64,000 nucleotides of DNA from Tethya wilhelma (lineage: Eukaryota; Porifera; Demospongiae; Tethyida; Tethyidae): positions 18,253,178-18,317,177 of the forward strand of contig CAXIPT010000001.1 in the NCBI GenBank assembly GCA_964030475.1, written 5' to 3'. Shown here piece by piece: positions 47,865 to 63,135 of this stretch (positions are counted from its first letter, which is position 1; every line of letters begins with the position of its first letter). Below the pieces are notes generated by a model, which saw only the letters and a list, made by a program, of their open reading frames with translations, did no database searches and was not told where the DNA came from. Made by a program: the position numbers and the translations under genes.

Positions 47865-48289
47865 ATCTCCAAGCTAGANAAAGTGTACCAAGATTCAGAA
47901 TTTATAATGTACCGACCAAACAGACTGCGATTGCTACGGTAGACAAGCAGCAGCTCACCTTCAATGGCTTACATAGGAGTGGAGAGTTTGACAGCTTATG
48001 GTGTCACTTTTTGACTGGGTCTCTCACGTCGCAACCATCAACCCGAGATTAATTTCTCCTAATGATATTCATAGCAATTTAATTTACGCACTCCATTCTC
48101 ACCGTAAATACACTTTAATGTTCTCTAAATAGCAGCAATAAGTAATATTTAAACCAACTAGCTCCACCCCTTCACAGTGCAGGGGTCCGGGTGGATACCC
48201 AGAGCACTGCAGCAGCTATATTATCTCCAGTATAAACACGATTTCCGGAGTTTTGTTGTTCTTTTTGCAGTGTAAGAGTTTGTTAAAAC

Positions 48290-50028
48290 ATGGGAAATCT
48301 ACCAAACAGCGTGGCTTCCACTCGATCGATAGCTCAGGCTCTCCCTCGTCCCTATTTCGGTCGCCTGCGGTCCATGTACGACACAGATCTCGAGAGCAGT
48401 TTTGTGATCGTGTCCAACGAGAGTGTAGACGTGCTCCAGTACGACCCCCAGCAGAGCTACATGGTTGCCTATGGCATTGACGTTCAGACCAGTCCTAATT
48501 ACGACAAGAATTCTCTGGGTGGTTCCACCGTAGTGGATGCCAAGCAGATCTCTCTTGCAGTCATTGACAAAGGAGTCCTTCCCAAGGATAATGTCAGGCT
48601 CTATGGTGCCTCCACCCACCCTGACCAGTGCAGTATGGCTGGCATGAAACAGAGCTTTCAAGAACAAGCTAAGAAAGTTGGGAAAGGAGGCCTCTTCATA
48701 TTACACTTCTCTGGCCATGGGATACAAGTAGGTAAAGAATGGGGATTGGTACCGGCAGACTTTGATAAAACTCGCTCCACATTCCTCACTGGGCCTCTCT
48801 TCAATGATTGGCTGAACGAAGTCAGCTGCCCAGCCAAATACATCATTTTTGTCTTTGACTGCTGTTATGCTGGTGGTCTAGCTTCTGAGATGATGTCCGA
48901 TGTCCTCAAGTTGCGACAAGGAGTGTTTGTCCTCTCTTCGTGTACAGCCTACGAAACGACTCTCAACATCGAGCAAATCGGTGAGTCCATCTTCTCCTAC
49001 TTCCTCAGCTATTCTATTCGAGCCAGCGCCATCTCACCAGGAGCACTCCCCATCGCAAGGATCTTTGATCAATGTTCCAAACTCTGCATAGCTCTCTCTT
49101 CCCTCATTGTTCAAGCTGATCCTAGTTATGGTCTAAAGCTGGGCATCATGAAGCCGCAGCTGAAGTACCATATCCCCGAACACATCCCCAACAAGAAACT
49201 GAGCCCAACGGACTCCATCATGAGTTTTGACGAGGACATCACCTGCCCAGCATCTCTAGGGAGGTACGACTTTGTCATGAAGTACATCAGGATGTTGGAT
49301 CTGAAGATGATGCAGCTGGACGAACTGGCCACCATGTGGTTGGAGAACATCTCTGGCGGAAGGAAGAGCCCGCTACGCAAGTTGTCCAAAAAAGATGTGC
49401 TGAAACAGGAAGTGCTTGCAGCTGCTCTCGGCTCTGTTATGTGGAGCATTGCTTCCATTCAAGTGTGTCAGGATCAGGAAAATGCTCACCTCCCTGACAT
49501 ATTCTTGACGGCATTCCTCCATTCTGCTGTGGCATTTGACGCCACTCACAAGGCCCAGATCACCGAGGACCACCTCCTGGATGCCTTGGACTGGTACACC
49601 TCATCCATCATTCACAACAATCTCCCTGGTGATGAACTCAACAAGCTGGCTGAGATGATCCGAACTGACATGGAGACTGAGATAGGGAAGGCCACTGCTG
49701 CTCCACTGGCAACTGTCCTAGAGGAATCAACTGAACAAGAGAGCCCAATGAAAGCTATCAGAGTAAGTATTACAGACCACTGGCAATGGCATCACCTTTT
49801 GCTTGTCTCAATGAAATGTTAAAATTGCTTGTGCAGCGAATTCGAGAAGAAGCAACTTTGAGGAGCAGCTCACCTAAAGTGGTGAAGGAAATGGTAAGTA
49901 GTTCTACACAACATCTTGATTTCCTCTTCTCTGATGCATTATTCATGATACAGGGTTCAAAGGTCCCCCGATTGAATCGTTCAATCTCAAAGACTGACAA
50001 ATGGCGGGTACCACTCTCTGCGGACTGA
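48290..50028 (+). CDS. Caspase-like (C14/metacaspase-type) protease with N-myristoylation signal
   Basis: Start at 48290 gives MGNLPNS, which fits the N-myristoylation consensus. The caspase-fold domain (about residues 55-260) has the catalytic His in LFILHFSGHGIQVG and the catalytic Cys in YIIFVFDCCYAGG; SGHG/DCCYAG is closer to metacaspase or 'caspase-like' proteins than to classical animal caspases (QACRG). The remaining 250 residues are helical without a recognised domain. Exon 1 is 48290-49762; two small exons (49836-49891 and about 49954-50028) add RIREEATLRSSSPKVVKEM and a basic tail ending PLSAD. All junctions keep frame. No CARD or DED is present. A membrane-tethered role is inferred from the myristoylation motif. 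Confidence 0.8.
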
Positions 50029-50291
50029 CCGGCACACATCTCAACACAAACTGATCATGCATGCATGAAATTACATGTAAAAATTGAATCTATGTGAACT
50101 TCCTTTCTAAAATTTTAGTGATGGAATTGTCTTGGTGCAATACAATCTGTAGTACTAGGCAACACACAATGGGGATAGCTATAGTACTATATGGCTATAT
50201 ATTATGACAATAATAAATATCAAACACTCGACACAATATAACTCCAAAATCAGGGAACACACTGCTAGAGTAAAGTGTGACTAGCTAAGAG

Positions 50292-51098
50292 TTACTCCAC
50301 CTTCTTTCCATTAATGGAAGGTGACCTCTTCTTGCAATGTCTCTTGATGAAGAAGTCAGCAAAGAGGACCAGGTAGCTGCCATAAACGATCAGACCACAT
50401 ACAATCACTGACTGAGTGACGTGACAAGTGCTTCCGCTCAAGAATTGGACAGTAGTGGTCGTCACGACAACCAAACCCATTAGGAACTGCACCATTTGAA
50501 GCAGAGTGATGGATGGCGCCACAAATGAAGGCATGGGTATCCGACTGGCCTTTAGTACATAGTAGGAGTACATGACAGAATGGACGGTAAAGTTCATTGC
50601 ACAGAACCAGTGTGCCGGAGCACTCCACATGGCCAGGGACAGCCAGCTGTACAGACACACACTTACATGGTGCCACCAGTGGAGAAACTGGAGGGGCGTC
50701 TTACGAACAACGATGAAAAATGTGTCACCAAACTCAACGATCTTTGAGAGGCAGAAGAGGAGGGACCAGAATGCCAGCCATGCCTTGGAGTGGATCTTTG
50801 TGAAGCAGACACTGTGGATGAAGCCATTGTCTCTCATTGTCCTGACAAGATCAGGCACCATTGCAACTGTCCCTAACACACTGAACACTGCCAGGACTAC
50901 ATTCCAAATAGTGAGCAATGCTCTCAACTTGTAAGGAGGCCTGTCCTTCATCCACCATCTTCCCAGAGGCAACAGAGTGAGGTAGATGGCACAAGCTACC
51001 ACAGGAATCTTCCAATTGGTTAGACACCACTTTGCAGCTGCTTCATTGGAGAAGTGCACATCCACTTCATCATACAGTTGTTGCAAAGAGAGGGACAT
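50292..51098 (-). CDS. Very-long-chain fatty acid elongase, ELOVL6/3-like (copy A)
   Basis: A single-exon gene of 268 codons, the usual length of the family. It has several hydrophobic helices, the histidine box LHWWHHVSV (HxxHH), SKIVEFGDTFFIVVRK before it, and MNFTVHSVMYSYY after it, all hallmarks of ELO enzymes. The C-terminus KKVE fits the KKxx ER-retrieval signal. The family catalyses the condensation step (3-ketoacyl-CoA synthase) of fatty-acid elongation in the ER. It is intronless, unlike its neighbours, and head-to-head with a paralogue 233 bp away. ELOVL6-type is favoured by the box spacing and NFTVHSVMYSYY, but the subtype is not certain. Confidence 0.92.
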   Translation of the reverse strand: MSLSLQQLYDEVDVHFSNEAAAKWCLTNWKIPVVACAIYLTLLPLGRWWMKDRPPYKLRALLTIWNVVLAVFSVLGTVAMVPDLVRTMRDNGFIHSVCFTKIHSKAWLAFWSLLFCLSKIVEFGDTFFIVVRKTPLQFLHWWHHVSVCLYSWLSLAMWSAPAHWFCAMNFTVHSVMYSYYVLKASRIPMPSFVAPSITLLQMVQFLMGLVVVTTTTVQFLSGSTCHVTQSVIVCGLIVYGSYLVLFADFFIKRHCKKRSPSINGKKVE

Positions 51099-51331
51099 GG
51101 CTGGCTTAGCTGTGTTTCTAGCAGTTCAAAATCACCACCGTGCAGTCTTCCTGTGCCTTGCATGCTTTCTTGGGTGTGCACGTTGTCTGATCATGGCCAA
51201 CTCCGCCCACGTATCTCAGAGGTCACTGAAAAGGTGACCTTGTGGTTTAGACCACACAAGACAGAGCAGTTGCGGTTCAAAACAATCCAGGAACTTGTGC
51301 GGTTTGAAAGGTGAAGGAGAAGGCAAAGAGA
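51099..51331. promoter_or_regulatory. Divergent promoter interval of the two ELOVL genes
   Basis: 233 bp separate the start codons at 51098 (minus) and 51332 (plus). The interval includes the tgaaaaggtgaccttgtggt segment. Shared control of the paralogues is plausible but inferred. Confidence 0.45.
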
Positions 51332-52156
51332 ATGGACGCCTTGCTGCAACCGCTCTATGATGACTTGGAGGCCAACTACACTCTGGACGTGTGGAGTGGC
51401 TTCTGCTCCAGGTACCTGTACGTTCCCTTTGCCAGCAGTGCTGTCTACCTGCTCCTCATCTATGTTGGAAGGAGAGCCATGCAAGACAGAGCTCCCCTCA
51501 AACTGAGGAGGGTATTGACGCTGTGGAATGCTGTCCTAGCTGCCTTCAGCATCCTAGGTACGTCAGTAATGGCACCATCACTCATAAAGAAACTAACACA
51601 GAACAAAGCAGGCATCAGCAATGGCATCTATGAGAGCGTGTGTTTCAGTGACATTGCCACCACTCCTTGGCTGGGACTGTGGGCTACTCTCTTTGTGCTC
51701 TCAAAACTGGTGGAGTATGGGGACACCTTCTTCATCGTGGTCCGCAAGACTCCTCTCAACTTCCTCCACTGGTACCACCACATCACGGTGCTGTGGTACA
51801 GCTGGTATGGCCTGGCCACAAGGAACGAGGCAGGACACTGGTTCTGTACGATGAACTTCTTCGTCCATTCTATAATGTACTCCTACTACACTGTGAAGTC
51901 GACTGGTGTGCGTGTCTCCTCCTCCATTGCTCAGCTTGTCACTATTCTGCAGCTGTCTCAGTTCTTTGTGGGTCTGGGTGTGATCCTGGCTGGCTGGGGT
52001 TACTACCTCAGTGAGTACCGTTGTGGCATGAACCGTAGACACCTCGTGACGGGCTTCATCATGTACGGGTCGTATCTGGTTCTCTTCATGAACTTCTTCT
52101 ACCACAGATACCTCAAGAAGAAGAGTGTGGCCACTGGACACCACAAGAAGGACTAA
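51332..52156 (+). CDS. Very-long-chain fatty acid elongase, ELOVL6/3-like (copy B)
   Basis: The start is taken at MDALLQPLYDDLEANYTLD (51332); upstream in-frame codons lack an ATG. The single exon has LSKLVEYGDTFFIVVRKTPL, the histidine box LHWYHHITV, and MNFFVHSIMYSYY. The C-terminus GHHKKD is only a weak ER-retrieval match (Lys at -3). It is a clear paralogue of copy A, with conserved order of helices and the same missing introns; the N-terminal 40 residues and the C-terminus are the most diverged parts. Confidence 0.92.
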   Translation: MDALLQPLYDDLEANYTLDVWSGFCSRYLYVPFASSAVYLLLIYVGRRAMQDRAPLKLRRVLTLWNAVLAAFSILGTSVMAPSLIKKLTQNKAGISNGIYESVCFSDIATTPWLGLWATLFVLSKLVEYGDTFFIVVRKTPLNFLHWYHHITVLWYSWYGLATRNEAGHWFCTMNFFVHSIMYSYYTVKSTGVRVSSSIAQLVTILQLSQFFVGLGVILAGWGYYLSEYRCGMNRRHLVTGFIMYGSYLVLFMNFFYHRYLKKKSVATGHHKKD

Positions 52157-52627
52157 ATGAATGAATCACTCCAATATATATTAGTTATTTTATAAATCAA
52201 ACTAGAGTAGATTTTCAAACAAATTCCTTTCATATTTTAACTGCCACTCTGTGAATGGCAAAATAAATTGTGTGAATACTATATAATTTTTACAATTATT
52301 GTACAATAATTAATTTCCAGTATTGCACATGTGACTAGTTCACGTTGTAGAGCCAAGTTGCACCTTTTAGCATTAATAAAATGTCAATTATAGAATCAAA
52401 CAAAAATTAATGGTATAATAATTAATGATTGTGATTGTGAAATTTGAGTGAAACAAAGAATGTCATGAAAAGAGCTCGGGCATGACTGAGCAAAGCTACA
52501 AAATTATGGATCAAATGACTATAAAAATTGATCGATGTAAATGATACCAATTGGACACACATAACACAAATCGTTAAGAGAAACCGGCAGCAGCAGTTGC
52601 TACACTTAGCTAGGGAGACCGGTGTTG
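52157..52627. other. Convergent 3' interval, no gene seen
   Basis: AT-rich sequence with aataaa-like signals (about 52262 and 52375) between ELOVL copy B and the PH-BTK gene. I see no exon. Confidence 0.6.
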
Positions 52628-54880
52628 CTACACATGGACCATGTTGGGGTTGGTGAGGGAGAACTTCGGCTCAATGACCGGCTTTGTCAAGGTGTGCATG
52701 CTGTGGCTGAAGCCTTTCAAGTGAGGTCGGAGGCGTGATTCAGTGGTGGGGACAGGATCGATGGAGCGTGACAGTGCAAAGGTCTTGCTGTGTTTGAGTC
52801 GTCCGAGGGAATTGGTACCAGGTTGGACTGGCAGCCCGCTGGCACTGAGAGCCACGCCCCCTGAGGGGATGTAGTGAGTGCTGCCTGAGGGGATGGAATG
52901 TACGCTGCTGTGGAGGCTGTTGGAGTGAGGTGGGTGGAGCCTCTTATGTCGGGGAGGGGGGACAGGGGAGAGGGAGATACTGTGACCCTCGGCAGCAGGC
53001 TGTGGGGAACGATCATGTGACTGCTGAGCCAACGGACTCTGTCTGAGTTTGGTAGGTGGTTTCTTCTCCAGCGAGAGCACTCCTCTGGAAGGAGGGATGG
53101 AGGCTCTTGAGAGGTTCAGGCCACTGCTCTCAGGGGCCACTTTGGAACGACTGTGCCATTTATCACTGACCTTTGAACTCTGCTGTGTGGTACAAGACTG
53201 GTCCAATTCAACATTCGGGCTATAATTAGTGGGTGTGGTCTCAGTCACACTCACCCTCGTCAGTGTGATGCTAGCCACACCCACTGATAGTTCGTTGGAG
53301 ACCTGGCTACTCCGTTGCGAAGAGGGCGTGTCCTCCAGTGCAAAAGACTCCACTCTGTTCGGAGGGTACAGCGTCAAATCAACACAGCTGTTGCTCAAGG
53401 TTGACCTCTGACCTCCATCTCCCCCTGCACTGACTCTATTGGTACTGGCTAGTGAGCGTCGATCGAGAGTGGCAAAGGTGCCGGGGTTGGAACGGGCCCT
53501 CTTCCTGCCGCTGGTCTGACCCCCTGTGAGGGTGTCCCTGCGTCTCATTTGTGCGTAACGAGAGGAGCTGCGAGTGAGGAGATGGTAGGTGGGCTGACAG
53601 CCGAGGGAGGTCTTCCCCGCTTGCTTGCAGCAGGACCACTTCCCCTTGAGCAGGGCACCAGGGTGGTAGTGCATCAACATGTCCTTGTTGAAGTAACAAA
53701 CTGTGTGCGTGTGTGGTGTGGTTTAGTAATAGCTATGTGGAGTAGAGCAACAACATCAGGTTGTTTTTAGAAACTGTATACTGCATTTCCTTAAACAACA
53801 CAGATGGGCTCATAACAACCACATACCTTGTCTCAATGTGGACACCCAGTCAGAGCACTCCCTCCGGTCAGTGGCAGTGACGTAGAGGGTCACAAACCCA
53901 TTCTTCTTAGTCTGATACACAATCTGTGGTCACACACGACCAGTTCCAGGGTATAGGTGTGTGTGAGAGAGTGTGTGCATGAGAGAGAGTGTGTGTGAAC
54001 ATGGTGTTGAATTGACACTATTTATTGCAAGCACAGAGATCAGCATTGATCTGTGGGCAGCAGGCAATCCCCAGGTGTTTTACCTACCAACCACAGTCAG
54101 CTAGCCAGCTAGCCAGCTAGTCAGTGAACACTACCACAAAGACCCCTTCACATGTAAACAAAATTGATACCCTCCACAAAATATGACTCCATTTCACACA
54201 CAATACAGCTAGCTAGCCCACTCACACACAGTGGTGTTGGATTACATAGTATACTTTGTATGATCAATTCACATCACATAGCTGCATGCCAGGCTGTGGG
54301 AAAGTGTCACTCAATGAGAGAAGTGCAGGTCAGAGAAAACCACTCAGAATGGGTATCACCTTTCTCCCCATCACTGTAGCCTGTACTCCCCTTCCCCAGA
54401 GCCTGAGTACGAGGCTATGATCACTGAAACATGCAACGACTGGAAAACAATATCTTGACGAAACTATCCATGCATCTTAAAGCCTTTCACACCAATGTGG
54501 CACCCAATATGAAGACAACACATCCAGAGACGGTGTAACCTAAATGCCTCACTAACAAGTAAGACACCCAGTTGCCACTATTGCTGTCCCAGAGCCATGC
54601 ACACAGTTAGTGGCTATTATAATGGAGGAATAATTGTTCCAGTGTATGCTCCAATCTCATTGGCCAGTGGTGGGGGCATTGCTAGGCAACCCAAGTGATT
54701 AGAGAGGGCAGTGATCAAGTGTCAGTCTCTGAATGGCCAAGTGGAGCGTCCAGATGGTGTTGGTACAATTGAACCATTGGAGACACAATAACTGGATATA
54801 GATAATTTATATGTGCAGTGTTTGCTATCATGGTTAATGAGTGGAGGGGCTAGCTATTGGCTAGCAAGGGACACTTGACA

Positions 54881-54924
<44 letters not shown>

Positions 54925-55692
54925 ACTTACAACACTTGTCGGACACTATTTTGTTTAACAATCAACCACTAAACGTCAATTTTGTTGTTTCGTAGGAAAA
55001 CTTGTCTCAGTTATTCAAACATTCTTGTCCCAAACAATATTATCTACGTTTTCACCACACAATGTGGTAGTGACCTTCCCAGGCCTCCCCCTCTACCACC
55101 ACCACACACACACACACACACACACACAACTAGCTGCTCCTCTACAATGGCATTGCTGTTGATGATGTAGCATACAGGTAGGTTGACACTACACACCATA
55201 ATAGATGCCAACCAATGCCCTACATGCGCATTCATTGATGTGCATGTGTGAAATATACTGCACCTGGAAACTGTGAGCCAAATAGAAAGCAGACTCTTCT
55301 ACGAACTCCACTGCTTTTACACTCTCCAGTGTCACTCTGCCTTTCACTTGGCCTATCCTCTGGAAGGAGAGAGAGAGAGAAGATCAATAATGTGCACGCA
55401 AGGAACGTTGTTTGGTTTTGTGGTTTATTTCCATCACTTGTTCGTCTTCATGCATAAATTATCTCGGTCAACTTTTACTGTTTCCAAGACTTACATCCAC
55501 CGTTCCGGAGTAGTAGGAGAGAGCCTGGTCCGTTAGAATGAACACTCTGTGTTTGTAGTTGGGCTTAGTAGTGAACCGAGAGATGCCCTGCGATCGTTTC
55601 CACAGTCCGCCAATCTTGACACCGCCAGCTCCGCTACCGCTGCCTTGCGGACGAGACAAGCTCACACTGTAACTGCTCTGAGAGCGATCCAT
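52628..55692 (-). CDS. PH domain plus BTK zinc motif protein without a catalytic domain
   Basis: Exon 1 (55692-55495) starts MDRSQSSYSVSLSRP and opens a PH domain (GGLWKRSQG, YKHRVFILTDQALSYYSG). Exon 2 (55359-55264) gives VKGRVTLESVKAVEFVEES and exon 3 (53923-53827) KNGFVTLYVTATDRRECSDW. Exon 4 (53700-52628) begins with a BTK-type zinc knuckle, HPGALLKGKWSCC then KQAGKTSLGC, with spacing H-x10-CC-x9-C as in Tec kinases and RASA2/3-type RasGAPs. About 320 Ser/Pro-rich residues follow with no kinase, SH2 or RasGAP. Known PH-BTK modules bind phosphoinositides; an adaptor role is inferred. The 1.3-kb intron 53924-55263 holds a CA tract (54880-54920) and no visible exon. Confidence 0.75.
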
Positions 55693-55940
55693 AGCAATCA
55701 ACTGTCAGCTAGAAACTTCTAAAAATACTCAGAAATTGTAGTAAAAAAGAATATGACACAGCGAAATACTGCATAATTATTTTATAAATGCCAGTCGTCT
55801 GCTGCACAGGAAGCTAAATCAGCATCGCGGTTTTCATTTGCCCACATCAAAGGACTTGCCAAATTACAAAAACCAATCTGCATACCACGAATTGCAAAGC
55901 ACAAACACACACACACAGAAACAGCTGGTGGATATGTGAG

Positions 55941-60922
<4,982 letters not shown>

Positions 60923-61004
60923 ACTGGTAGCTTTCAGACTTTGGCTTGCTGAATTTGTCCACGTGGACAGAGTTCTAATTAATGCCCACCAAAACAAAGT
61001 TTAC
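60923..61004. promoter_or_regulatory. Very short divergent promoter interval, XPD / MTHFS
   Basis: Only 82 bp separate the XPD start codon (60922, minus) from the MTHFS start (61005, plus). The 5' UTRs must be very short or overlap. An acgtggac motif lies in the middle. Confidence 0.5.
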
Positions 61005-63135
61005 ATGGAGATGACTGCGTTGAGAATTGCCAAGAAAGAGCTGCGCCAGCGACTGAGGCAGGCCATGGTTGCCATGACGGACGCACAGAGGAAAGAACAA
61101 TCGGAGAAACTGGTTAAAAAGGTGAAGTTTTATCTCACAACACTCTATATTTACATAGGATCCAAAACTGCACACCATTCCTTTGTAGTTTTTAGCTTGT
61201 GAAGAATATTTATTAAGCAAAAGGATCTCTGTGTACCTGAGCATGCCCAATGAGGTGCAAACCGAGCCCATTCTCCAAGTATGTAAGTCTGACTTGGGCT
61301 ACTATCACATACAGTAGTGGCAGTGCTAATATTTTGATTGGTTGGTTGTTAGGACATATTCGGCAGTGGTCGTCTGTGTTTCATCCCTCACTACGAGAGC
61401 AGCTCCATGAATATGGACATGGTGAGGGTCCACTCAATGGAGGAGATCAAGGCACTGCCAAAGACCAAGTGGAACATCCAACAGCCTCCTGGTGAGTGAG
61501 CACACAGCAACACAACTGGCTACCCATGGCAGGTCTATCTTAAGAGACACTTATTTATTGTTGTTTTGTTTGTTTGTTTGTTTGTTTTGTCACTGGAATT
61601 TTGGTCCTGAAAATTTCGGTCCCCCAGACCAAAATTTTCAATGAATCATCTGAAATTTTTGGTCCGGGCCCATTTTTTTCAGAATCCTGTCCTGAAAATT
61701 TTGATCCCCCTCTGAAAATTTTGGTCCTAGGTGTGCGCTACCCTGGACCATAATTTTCAGGCAACCAATTAAAAGTTTTGGTCCGAGGAAGGTCAGTCTG
61801 GTCTCTCAATGGGGGTGGAGGAAGAAATTAATCAACAAGCAAAATCCAAACATATTTCACGAATACATGCAAAGAGAAAAGGTAAGACCCAGGAGATGCA
61901 GATTTAAAGAAGATTAGTCATCATCAAAATGGCGGCTCCAGCGGAAGAACGATCAATTGTAGCTATTTTCTATTCTTTTTGCAATATCAACCATCGATCT
62001 GACTGCATGGACTTAGTACAATTTATTTGTATCATGCAGAACTGTACATAGCTTATTGTTGTTTGTTTTATGACTGATTTTGATATGCTATTGATGGTTG
62101 ATTTGGTGAGGGCGAAAAGTTGATGTTACATGTAGAAAGAATTGAACTTGTGGAAAGTTGTATTGCACTAGCACTGGGCCCGGGGTAGCTAGGGGTTCGG
62201 ATCATGTGGCCAGGAGTTCAGATTCTCGTCCGTGCGCTGCGGCACCAGGAACAGGACCTGTGAAGGTTCATGGAACTCCAACAGAGTTTGTAGAGACTAC
62301 TCTTACATTTACCTAGACCTGTTCTACCCAGAAGCATCTTATAACAGAGTCTACAAAGCAGCCTGTGACTAGTGAGAACTTCTTTCTTACTCGGACCAAA
62401 ATTTTCAGGGTAGGGCCAAAGTTTTCAATGATTCACGAAAATTATGGCCCGGGCGGACCAGAATTTTCGCCGGACCAAAATTTCCGTGACAGTTTGTTTG
62501 TTTGTTTTGTTTATCAGTTGATGAAGAGAGAGAGGTGGCATTGGCTAGTGGTGGTCTTGATCTCATTGTCTTCCCAGGTGTTGGCTTTACCAAGGTACAT
62601 GGCATGGAGTGACGTGATGTTGGTTGATGGGATGTATACAATTTATCACTTCACATGTTCTAACCTGCAGGAGGGGCACAGGATTGGCTGGGGAATGGTG
62701 AGAGAAACATAACACTCATAGTAGCTGTTGTTTCTTGTAAACAGTACTTATATCATTTCATATGTAACATGTGTGCATTGCTGACTTGATTTCTATACGT
62801 CTTGCATTACACTGCATCACTCAATGTGAAGTTGTATTACACAGTGTAACACAAGACGCTCACTGTGAATCAGGCCTCTGATGTAAGAATCCTTTCATCT
62901 TTTGCCCTGCAGGGATTTTACGATCGTTATTATGCCAAGTGTCGTCAAGCGGGCTTCAAGCCCAAGACTGTAGGTATGTTGGTTGATGGAGTGTGAGTGT
63001 AAGATAAGGAGTGAGTGATGACCTAGTGCCCTTCCCTCTTCCCCAGCCCTGGCCTACTCTGCCATGAGGTGTGACCAGATGCCCATGAGTGAGGAGGACA
63101 CAACGGTGGACAGAGTTATATTTCCTGATGACTAA
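61005..63135 (+). CDS. MTHFS: 5-formyltetrahydrofolate cyclo-ligase
   Basis: Start MEMTALRIAKKELRQRLRQA at 61005. Exon 2 (about 61197-61272) encodes KRISVYLSMPNEVQTEPILQ; its exact left edge is unsure because the simplest donor/acceptor choice does not keep frame. Exon 3 (about 61354-61491) gives DIFGSGRLCFIPHYESSSMN and LPKTKWNIQQP. Exon 4 (about 62516-62595) is ASGGLDLIVFPGVGFTK. Two short exons (about 62671-62698, GHRIGWGM; about 62913-62972, GFYDRYYAKCRQAGFKPKT) form the substrate-loop motif. The last exon (about 63046-63135) ends VDRVIFPDD. The order and spacing match human MTHFS. The enzyme uses ATP to turn 5-formyl-THF into 5,10-methenyl-THF in the cytosol. A 0.9-kb foldback element sits in the intron before exon 4. 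Confidence 0.9.
61589..62491. mobile_element. 0.9-kb foldback/MITE-like element rich in ggaccaaaattttca words
   Basis: The outer ends gtcactggaattttggtcc and (reverse complement) gtcacggaaattttggtcc are inverted repeats. Both subterminal regions contain several ggaccaaaattttca / tgaaaattttggtcc words. It is flanked on both sides by tttgtttgtttg tracts, which may be the target. No ORF is recognisable. Confidence 0.7.

Noticed and set aside
52628..55692. Tec-family kinase or RASA2/3 orthologue
   Set aside because: The PH-BTK part fits, but no SH2, kinase, C2 or RasGAP domain is present in the exon that follows.
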